Of a DNA stretch of 64,000 nt, positions 8,272-11,528 are shown in pieces. The notes under the pieces are model-generated. The model made no database searches. It saw only the letters and a program-made list of their open reading frames with translations, and was not told where the DNA came from. The DNA comes from Actinocatenispora thailandica. GTDB lineage: Bacteria > Actinomycetota > Actinomycetes > Mycobacteriales > Micromonosporaceae. How positions within the stretch are numbered: the stretch's first letter is position 1; every line of letters starts with the position of its first letter. The stretch covers positions 5,020,198 to 5,084,197 of the forward strand of contig NZ_AP023355.1 in NCBI RefSeq assembly GCF_016865425.1, read 5' to 3'. A program made the translations under genes and the position numbers.

Positions 8272-8344
8272 ACGGGCGTAGCTCAACTGGATGAGCAGCG
8301 GTCTCCAACACCGCCGGTTGCAGGTTCGAGTCCTGCCGCCCGTG
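8272..8344 (+). tRNA. tRNA-Trp (CCA)
   Basis: Acceptor ACGGGCG/CGCCCGT, D arm GCTC...GAGC, anticodon loop CTCCAAC, T arm GCAGG-TTCGAGT-CCTGC. All stems pair. No CCA end is encoded. First gene of the array and the only intact one outside the 20-bp inverted repeats. Confidence 0.9.
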
Positions 8345-8385
8345 CGCGCCCCCAGCCACGGCTGGCGGGCACGACATTTGTCAAC

Positions 8386-8405
8386 TCCACAGTGGATGGC
8401 ATGGA
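8386..8405 (+). repeat. 20-bp inverted repeat, left copy
   Basis: TCCACAGTGGATGGCATGGA. The exact reverse complement occurs at 11068-11087, on the far side of the tRNA array. The first 11 bases are themselves palindromic. Confidence 0.85.
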
Positions 8406-8407
8406 AC

Positions 8408-8456
8408 GGTCGGCCCCGACCGGGACTCTCGCTACGAGATCCTGCGGGGCCGGCCA
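8408..8456 (+). ncRNA. Stem-loop between tRNA genes, possible tRNA remnant ending in CCA
   Basis: An 11-bp helix (GGTCGGCCCCG at 8408-8418 with 8445-8455) encloses a second hairpin (GGA-C-TCTCG, loop CTA). The outer strand runs into CCA (8454-8456) like a tRNA 3' end. There are no D, anticodon or T arms. It may be a collapsed tRNA gene or a processing signal. Confidence 0.35.
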
Positions 8457-8458
8457 AT

Positions 8459-8533
8459 CTGGTGCGAGGGAGACGGGAACCCGCTTGCCCTGGAAGCAAG
8501 AGACACCGCGTTCGACTCGCGGGCACCAGACCA
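8459..8533 (+). tRNA. tRNA-Pro (TGG), atypical, CCA encoded
   Basis: Acceptor CTGGTGC/GCACCAG, anticodon stem CTTGC/GCAAG, loop CCTGGAA, T arm CCGCG-TTCGACT-CGCGG, discriminator A then CCA. Position 33 is C instead of the near-universal U. The D stem is short. Identity is read from the anticodon only. Confidence 0.65.
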
Positions 8534-8554
8534 AGGGCTGTGACACAGCCCCGT

Positions 8555-8629
8555 GGCGGGTTCGGCTAGCGGTCAGGCCGCCGGATTCTCATTCCGGAAA
8601 CAGGGGTTCGACTCCCCTACTCGCTGCCA
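8555..8629 (+). tRNA. tRNA-Glu (CTC), CCA encoded
   Basis: Acceptor GGCGGGT/ACTCGCT (two G-U pairs), anticodon stem CCGGA/TCCGG with loop TTCTCAT, T arm AGGGG-TTCGACT-CCCCT, discriminator G followed by CCA. Confidence 0.88.
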
Positions 8630-8630
8630 T

Positions 8631-8703
8631 GCGGTCGTGGTGAACTCGGCGGACACGCCGGTCTTCCAAACCGGAACAGTGGGTTCGATGCCCACCGGCC
8701 GCT
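8631..8703 (+). tRNA. tRNA-Gly (TCC)
   Basis: Acceptor GCGGTCG/CGGCCGC, anticodon stem CCGGT/ACCGG with loop CTTCCAA, T arm GTGGG-TTCGATG-CCCAC, discriminator T. Starts two bases after the preceding tRNA's CCA. Confidence 0.9.
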
Positions 8704-8708
8704 CCGTT

Positions 8709-8783
8709 GCCCTGCTACCCCAACTGGAACGAGGGCGCCGGCTCAAACCCGGTGTGGTGAGGGTTCGACTCCCTCGCAGGGCA
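8709..8783 (+). tRNA. tRNA-Leu (CAA), short variable arm
   Basis: Acceptor GCCCTGC/GCAGGGC, anticodon stem GCCGG/CCGGT with loop CTCAAAC, T arm GAGGG-TTCGACT-CCCTC, discriminator A. The variable region is only GTGGT, although bacterial tRNA-Leu normally has a long variable arm. Confidence 0.75.
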
Positions 8784-8788
8784 CGCAT

Positions 8789-8861
8789 GCCGCCGTAGCT
8801 CGTCGGGTCGAGCACCGTCCCGGTACGACGGAGGTAGCCAGTTCGAGTCTGGCCGGCGGCT
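8789..8861 (+). tRNA. tRNA-Thr (GGT), atypical loop
   Basis: Acceptor GCCGCCG/CGGCGGC, D arm GCTC...GAGC, anticodon stem CCGTC/GACGG with loop CCGGTAC, T arm GCCAG-TTCGAGT-CTGGC. Stems are perfect but position 33 is C, not U. Confidence 0.75.
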
Positions 8862-8865
8862 TCAC

Positions 8866-8937
8866 GCGGTTGTAGCTCAGAGGTAGAGCGCGACGTTGCC
8901 ATCGTCGAGGTCGCGGGTTCGAATCCCGCCTGCCGCT
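8866..8937 (+). tRNA. tRNA-Gly (GCC)
   Basis: Acceptor GCGGTTG/CTGCCGC (one T-T mismatch), D arm GCTC-AGAGGTA-GAGC, anticodon stem CGACG/CGTCG with loop TTGCCAT, T arm GCGGG-TTCGAAT-CCCGC. Last tRNA before the HNH gene. Confidence 0.88.
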
Positions 8938-8980
8938 CGCACATCACATCGACCACGGGCCAACAGGAAGGAGGTGCCCG

Positions 8981-9424
8981 GTGGACGCGGTACTGGTACT
9001 CAACGCGGACCTGGGGCCGCTGCACCGGGTGCCGATCCAACACGCGATCCGGATGCTGTGCCGCAAGGTCGCCGTCGTACACGAGGCGGTGCCCGACCAG
9101 CTGCTCGGCATCTACCCGCTGCCCAAGGTGGTGCGGCTGGTTCGCTACGTCGTCACGCGTTGGCGGTTCTCCGCCGGACCCGCCTGGTCCCGTCGCGGAC
9201 TGATGGCCCGCGACGGCCACCGGTGCGGCTACTGCGGCGATCCGGCGAGCACCGTCGACCACATCCTGCCCCGCTCCCGCGGCGGCCGGAACACCTGGCG
9301 CAACACCGTGGCCGCCTGCGGCGGCTGCAACCAGCGCAAGGGTGACCGCACTCCCGAAGAGGCCGGCATGCGGCTGCGCGTCGTACCGCGCACCCCGGGC
9401 TGGGCGCAGGTCACCCGACGCTGA
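8981..9424 (+). CDS. HNH endonuclease encoded within the tRNA array
   Basis: A 147-residue protein from GTG 8981, preceded by AAGGAGGTG (8968-8976), an almost perfect Shine-Dalgarno. The N-terminal half (VLVLNADLGPLHRVPIQHAIRMLCRKVAVV) and the C-terminal zinc-ribbon HNH domain match the common actinobacterial HNH family. Zinc ligands are C82-x2-C85 and C113-x2-C116; the catalytic core is DH at 93-94 and N108. It nicks or cuts DNA, target unknown. HNH genes are known inside actinobacterial tRNA arrays and are commonly linked to mobility. A hairpin terminator follows at 9427. Confidence 0.9.
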   Translation: MDAVLVLNADLGPLHRVPIQHAIRMLCRKVAVVHEAVPDQLLGIYPLPKVVRLVRYVVTRWRFSAGPAWSRRGLMARDGHRCGYCGDPASTVDHILPRSRGGRNTWRNTVAACGGCNQRKGDRTPEEAGMRLRVVPRTPGWAQVTRR

Positions 9425-9426
9425 GT

Positions 9427-9459
9427 GCAGGGGTCGGTCCCTCCCGTACCGACACCTGC
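9427..9459 (+). terminator. Hairpin after the HNH gene
   Basis: GCAGG-G-GTCGGT (9427-9438) pairs with ACCGAC-A-CCTGC (9448-9459), 11 bp around one G/A mismatch with a 9-nt loop. It would stop HNH transcription or separate it from the next tRNAs. Confidence 0.6.
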
Positions 9460-9517
9460 GGCCGGCGATCCGCCAACGCCCGTTCGAGGGCCCTGGCAGG
9501 TACGGGGGTCGCCGGCC
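9460..9517 (+). ncRNA. Structured spacer with tRNA-like hairpins
   Basis: A perfect 9-bp helix, GGCCGGCGA (9460-9468) with TCGCCGGCC (9509-9517), encloses GCCC-GTTCGA-GGGC, which resembles a T arm in the wrong place. Not a foldable tRNA. Possibly a rearranged tRNA remnant. Confidence 0.25.
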
Positions 9518-9521
9518 CCGC

Positions 9522-9593
9522 TCCCCCGTCGTCTAGCCGGCAGGACACGGCGCTCTGAACGCCGAAGGCGTGGTTCGAATCCACGCGGGGGAT
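9522..9593 (+). tRNA. tRNA-Gln (CTG)
   Basis: Acceptor TCCCCCG/CGGGGGA, anticodon stem CGGCG/CGCCG with loop CTCTGAA, T arm CGTGG-TTCGAAT-CCACG. The second half of the array starts here. Confidence 0.9.
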
Positions 9594-9597
9594 CCCC

Positions 9598-9670
9598 GCC
9601 CTCGTAGCCCAACGGTAGAGGCCCGGTTTTGAGGAAACCGACAGTGCGCGTTCGAATCGCGCCGAGGGTA
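9598..9670 (+). tRNA. tRNA-Leu (GAG), short variable arm
   Basis: Acceptor GCCCTCG/CGAGGGT, anticodon stem CGGTT/AACCG with loop TTGAGGA, T arm GCGCG-TTCGAAT-CGCGC, discriminator A. Variable region is ACAGT only. Its body resembles the tRNA-Leu (CAG) gene at 9848. Confidence 0.8.
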
Positions 9671-9671
9671 C

Positions 9672-9742
9672 GCCGACGCAGCACGATGGCCGTGCAGCCG
9701 TTTCGTGAGCGGCCGGTCCAGGTTCGACTCCTGGCGTCGGCT
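9672..9742 (+). tRNA. tRNA-Thr (CGT)
   Basis: Acceptor GCCGACG/CGTCGGC, D stem GCAC/GTGC, anticodon stem GCCGT/GCGGC with loop TTCGTGA, T arm CCAGG-TTCGACT-CCTGG. One base separates it from the previous gene. Confidence 0.9.
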
Positions 9743-9774
9743 CGGCCCCACCGGTGGCGGTACGCCGCTGGTAA

Positions 9775-9846
9775 GGGCGACGCGCAGGTGCGCAGCGCTG
9801 TCTTGCACACAGCGCCTGCTCGGTTCGATACCGAGGTCGTCCACCA
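9775..9846 (+). tRNA. tRNA-Ala (TGC), shortened D loop, CCA encoded
   Basis: Acceptor GGGCGAC/GTCGTCC, anticodon stem GCTGT/ACAGC with loop CTTGCAC, T arm CTCGG-TTCGATA-CCGAG, discriminator A and CCA. The D arm is GCGC-AGGT-GCGC, a loop of only four bases. It lacks an obvious G3-U70 pair, but G3-T70 is possible in this register. Confidence 0.75.
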
Positions 9847-9847
9847 T

Positions 9848-9922
9848 GCCCGGGTAGCCCAACTGGCAGGAGGCACTTGGTTCAGGACCAGGACAGTGTG
9901 CGTTCGAATCGCACCCCGGGTA
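9848..9922 (+). tRNA. tRNA-Leu (CAG), short variable arm
   Basis: Acceptor GCCCGGG/CCCGGGT, anticodon stem CTTGG/CCAGG with loop TTCAGGA, T arm GTGCG-TTCGAAT-CGCAC, discriminator A. Variable region ACAGT, so again no class II arm. Confidence 0.8.
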
Positions 9923-9926
9923 CGCA

Positions 9927-9961
9927 GCAGCGTGCGCAGGTTCGATCCCTGCTCTCGCTGC
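9927..9961 (+). pseudogene. tRNA minihelix remnant (acceptor and T arm only)
   Basis: GCAGCG (9927-9932) pairs with CGCTGC (9956-9961) and encloses a normal T arm GCAGG-TTCGATC-CCTGC. D and anticodon arms are missing. This is what remains when the middle of a tRNA gene is deleted. Confidence 0.5.
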
Positions 9962-9965
9962 ACAT

Positions 9966-10043
9966 CCTGCCGCAGCTCGCCCCGGTTCGAGCGTCGCTCT
10001 GATACAGCGAAGGTCGCTGGTTCGAATCCAGCCGGCAGGACCA
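9966..10043 (+). tRNA. tRNA-Ile (GAT), CCA encoded
   Basis: Acceptor CCTGCCG/CGGCAGG, D arm GCTC...GAGC, anticodon stem TCGCT/AGCGA with loop CTGATAC, T arm GCTGG-TTCGAAT-CCAGC, discriminator A then CCA. Confidence 0.88.
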
Positions 10044-10044
10044 T

Positions 10045-10118
10045 GCCCCCGTAGCTCAGCGGATCAGAGTGCCTGGCTACGAACCAGGAGGTCGCGCGTT
10101 CGAATCGCGCCGGGGGTA
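10045..10118 (+). tRNA. tRNA-Arg (ACG)
   Basis: Acceptor GCCCCCG/CGGGGGT, anticodon stem CCTGG/CCAGG with loop CTACGAA, T arm GCGCG-TTCGAAT-CGCGC, discriminator A. A34 would be edited to inosine by TadA. Confidence 0.92.
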
Positions 10119-10123
10119 CGCAT

Positions 10124-10201
10124 CGGGTTGTGGTGCAGCTTGGTCAGCACGCTGCTTTCGGGAAGCAGAGGCCGCCGGTTCGAATCCGGCCAACCCGACC
10201 A
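10124..10201 (+). tRNA. tRNA-Pro (CGG), CCA encoded
   Basis: Acceptor CGGGTTG/CAACCCG, anticodon stem CTGCT/AGCAG with loop TTCGGGA, T arm GCCGG-TTCGAAT-CCGGC, discriminator A then CCA. The C1-G72 pair is typical of bacterial tRNA-Pro. Confidence 0.93.
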
Positions 10202-10202
10202 T

Positions 10203-10290
10203 GGTGAGGCCACCCGATCGGCGACGGGCGCGGTCCCGAGAACCGTTGGAGCCGCTGGCTTTGTGGGTTCGACTCCCACCCTCACCGCCA
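10203..10290 (+). tRNA. tRNA-Ser (CGA), class II, CCA encoded
   Basis: Acceptor GGTGAGG/CCTCACC, anticodon stem GCGGT/ACCGT with loop CCCGAGA, long variable arm built on AGCC-GCT-GGCT, T arm GTGGG-TTCGACT-CCCAC, discriminator G then CCA. Position 33 is C instead of U. Confidence 0.85.
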
Positions 10291-10291
10291 G

Positions 10292-10363
10292 GCGCCGTTA
10301 GCTGAGTTGGTTTAGCACCGGACTCTTAATCCGAGGACGCAGGTTCGAGCCCTGCACGGCGCA
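10292..10363 (+). tRNA. tRNA-Lys (CTT)
   Basis: Acceptor GCGCCGT/ACGGCGC, loop CTCTTAA on a CGGA/TCCG stem, T arm GCAGG-TTCGAGC-CCTGC, discriminator A. Confidence 0.9.
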
Positions 10364-10394
10364 CGACGTCAGGCCGAGTACCTGACGGAGCACT

Positions 10395-10463
10395 GCGGAT
10401 GTGGTGGAGTGGAACCACGCGGGAGTCATGATCCCGAGACGCCGTTCGAGTCGGACATCCGCA
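10395..10463 (+). tRNA. tRNA-Met-like (CAT), irregular T arm
   Basis: Acceptor GCGGATG/CATCCGC, D arm GTGG...CCAC, anticodon stem CGGGA/TCCCG with loop GTCATGA. The T stem is reduced to CCG-TTCGAGT-CGG and the gene is only 69 nt. CAT could also be a precursor of tRNA-Ile (lysidine). May be decaying. Confidence 0.6.
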
Positions 10464-10473
10464 ACCATGCCCA

Positions 10474-10545
10474 CGCGCGTTCGGCTACCGGTCAGGCCAC
10501 CGAGCTTTCACCTCGGAGGAACGGGTTCGACTCCCGTACGCGCGA
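10474..10545 (+). tRNA. tRNA-Glu (TTC)
   Basis: Acceptor CGCGCGT/ACGCGCG, anticodon stem CCGAG/CTCGG with loop CTTTCAC, T arm ACGGG-TTCGACT-CCCGT, discriminator A. Its D arm closely resembles that of tRNA-Glu (CTC) at 8555. Confidence 0.9.
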
Positions 10546-10549
10546 CCGT

Positions 10550-10625
10550 TCTGGAGTAGCTCAACGGGCAGAGCAGCCGGCTGTTAACCGGAAGACTGCA
10601 GGTTCGAACCCTGTCTCCAGAGCCA
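10550..10625 (+). tRNA. tRNA-Asn (GTT), CCA encoded
   Basis: Acceptor TCTGGAG/CTCCAGA, D arm GCTC...GAGC, loop CTGTTAA on a CCGG/CCGG stem, T arm GCAGG-TTCGAAC-CCTGT, discriminator G then CCA. Confidence 0.93.
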
Positions 10626-10635
10626 GTTCCATCCA

Positions 10636-10658
10636 GGCTCCCGGTACCACCGGGAGCC
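10636..10658 (+). terminator. Hairpin between tRNA-Asn and tRNA-Val
   Basis: A 10-bp perfect stem GGCTCCCGGT/ACCGGGAGCC with a 3-nt loop and no T run. It could be a terminator or an RNase processing signal within the array transcript. Confidence 0.45.
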
Positions 10659-10662
10659 GCAC

Positions 10663-10735
10663 GCCCGGGTAGCTCAGCGGCGAGAGCAGCTGCCTTACAA
10701 GCAGCGGAGCGGGGGTTCGAGTCCCTCCCCGGGCA
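10663..10735 (+). tRNA. tRNA-Val (TAC)
   Basis: Acceptor GCCCGGG/CCCGGGC, D arm GCTC...GAGC, anticodon stem GCTGC/GCAGC with loop CTTACAA, T arm on GGGGG-TTCGAGT-CCCTC, discriminator A. Confidence 0.92.
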
Positions 10736-10737
10736 CT

Positions 10738-10811
10738 GTGCCAGCAGCTCGACTGGTCCGAGCACCGGAACGTGGCTCCGGCGGTTGCGGGTTCGAATCC
10801 CGTCTGGCACC
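10738..10811 (+). tRNA. tRNA-His (GTG), atypical loop
   Basis: Acceptor GTGCCAG/CTGGCAC, D arm GCTC...GAGC, anticodon stem CCGGA/TCCGG with loop ACGTGGC, T arm GCGGG-TTCGAAT-CCCGT. Discriminator C73 is characteristic of tRNA-His. Position 33 is C, and the base at -1 is T rather than the usual encoded G. Confidence 0.8.
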
Positions 10812-10815
10812 CCGT

Positions 10816-10900
10816 GCGGCAGCGCCAACGCTGGAGGGTTGGGCCTGGCTGTAACCCAGGTGCTTCGGCCTAGGGGGTTCGAATCCCTCCTGCCGCACCA
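10816..10900 (+). tRNA. tRNA-Tyr (GTA), class II, CCA encoded
   Basis: Acceptor GCGGCAG/CTGCCGC, D stem CCAAC/GTTGG, anticodon stem CCTGG/CCAGG with loop CTGTAAC, long variable region TGCTTCGGCCTA, T arm GGGGG-TTCGAAT-CCCTC, discriminator A then CCA. Confidence 0.93.
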
Positions 10901-10901
10901 T

Positions 10902-10974
10902 GCGCCCGTAGCTCAGCGGACAGAGCATCCGGCTCCGACCCGGAAGGTCGCTGGTTCGATCCCAGCCGGGCGCA
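10902..10974 (+). tRNA. tRNA-Arg (CCG)
   Basis: Acceptor GCGCCCG/CGGGCGC, anticodon stem TCCGG/CCGGA with loop CTCCGAC, T arm GCTGG-TTCGATC-CCAGC, discriminator A. Confidence 0.92.
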
Positions 10975-10985
10975 CGCAGTTTCCA

Positions 10986-11064
10986 GGCCCCGCGGGCGTT
11001 CCCGGTGGAGCGGCTCGCCTGCAAAGCGAGTGGACACGTCTCGGTTCGACTCCGAGCGGGGCCT
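10986..11064 (+). tRNA. tRNA-Cys (GCA)
   Basis: Acceptor GGCCCCG/CGGGGCC, anticodon stem CTCGC/GCGAG with loop CTGCAAA, T arm CTCGG-TTCGACT-CCGAG. Discriminator T (U73) is a CysRS identity element. The variable region is slightly long. Last intact tRNA of the array. Confidence 0.9.
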
Positions 11065-11067
11065 CGA

Positions 11068-11087
11068 TCCATGCCATCCACTGTGGA
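11068..11087 (-). repeat. 20-bp inverted repeat, right copy
   Basis: Exact reverse complement of 8386-8405. It lies four bases after tRNA-Cys, so the two copies bracket 24 of the 25 intact tRNAs and the HNH gene. Confidence 0.85.
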
Positions 11088-11123
11088 CAGTTCGGCCGTA
11101 CCTGCCGGTACGGCGCGGGATGG

Positions 11124-11186
11124 GCCGGAGCGTTTCGGTTACCACTGTTAATGGAGAGGCTGCGGGTTCGAGTCCCGCCGCCGGCG
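11124..11186 (+). ncRNA. tRNA-Asn-like RNA lacking a D arm; candidate Y RNA repeat 1
   Basis: Ends GCCGGAG (11124) and CGCCGGC (11179-11185) pair with one mismatch; loop CTGTTAA sits on CCA/TGG; T arm GCGGG-TTCGAGT-CCCGC is perfect. The D arm is missing and only 63 nt remain. The first 18 nt fit GCCGGAG-N5-CGGTTA, a motif repeated at 11268 and 11411. Either a degenerate tRNA or a tRNA-mimicking Y RNA partner of the Ro60 gene downstream. Confidence 0.5.
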
Positions 11187-11189
11187 CGA

Positions 11190-11330
11190 GCCGGCGTAGC
11201 TCAACAGGCAGAGCACTAGCTCTCGGAGCGCACGACACGCCCATCCCGCACAACTTCATCGTGACGGGCCGGAGTCGATCGGTTATCTGGCAAAGCCCTC
11301 CGGGCTCGGGTTCAAGTCCCGCCGGCGCCT
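11190..11330 (+). ncRNA. Candidate tRNA-mimicking Y RNA (YrlA-like), repeat 2
   Basis: Starts like a tRNA: GCCGGCG, TA, D arm GCTC-AACAGGCA-GAGC. It ends with T arm CGGG-TTCAAGT-CCCG (11307-11321) followed by CCGGC, which can pair with the 5' GCCGG. In place of an anticodon arm there are about 90 nt containing the hairpins CACGA/TCGTG (11231/11259) and CCGGAG/CTCCGG (11269/11298) and the motif GCCGGAG-N5-CGGTTA at 11268. D and T arms without an anticodon arm, upstream of a Ro60 gene, is the known design of bacterial YrlA RNAs. A CCGGCGCC/GGCGCCGG hairpin at 11322-11339 could end it. Alternatively it is an interrupted tRNA. Confidence 0.5.
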
Positions 11331-11354
11331 CGGCGCCGGACGTCGGCCGCCCCG

Positions 11355-11389
11355 CGGACGGCGTACTGCCGGTCGGCACGCCATGTCCG
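11355..11389 (+). ncRNA. Strong nested hairpin upstream of Ro60 gene
   Basis: CGGAC (11355) pairs with GTCCG (11385), GGCG with CGCC, and TGCCG with CGGCA around a 2-nt loop. About 14 bp pair with small bulges. It may be part of a Y RNA or a leader structure of the Ro60 gene. Confidence 0.35.
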
Positions 11390-11405
11390 TCACCCACAGC
11401 TCTAC

Positions 11406-11471
11406 GGCGGGCCGGAGAGCGTCGGTTATCCCTCACCTGGAAACCGTCCGGCACTCGGTCCCACGCCCGCC
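11406..11471 (+). ncRNA. Candidate Y RNA repeat 3
   Basis: GCCGGA (11411-11416) pairs with TCCGGC (11447-11452), and CGGTT (11423-11427) with AACCG (11442-11446). The 5' side has a six-base bulge and the loop has 14 nt. An outer GGCGGGC/GCCCGCC helix (11406/11465) may enclose it. GCCGGAG-N5-CGGTTA occurs here for the third time, 143 nt after repeat 2. The T-arm region is degenerate. Confidence 0.45.
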
Positions 11472-11528
11472 GCCATCCGCCCGGCCCCGCTCCGGTGGGG
11501 TCGGGCGCCGCTTCGAAGGAGTACCGCG

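Noticed and set aside
9470-9500. A further tRNA suggested by GTTCGAG before tRNA-Gln
   Set aside because: No acceptor, D or anticodon stems can be formed around it. Kept only as a structured spacer.
11115-11249. 11-bp inverted repeat GCGGGATGGGC / GCCCATCCCGC as an extra mobile-element end
   Set aside because: Short, GC-rich and inside the tRNA-like repeats, where it may be part of an RNA helix or chance.
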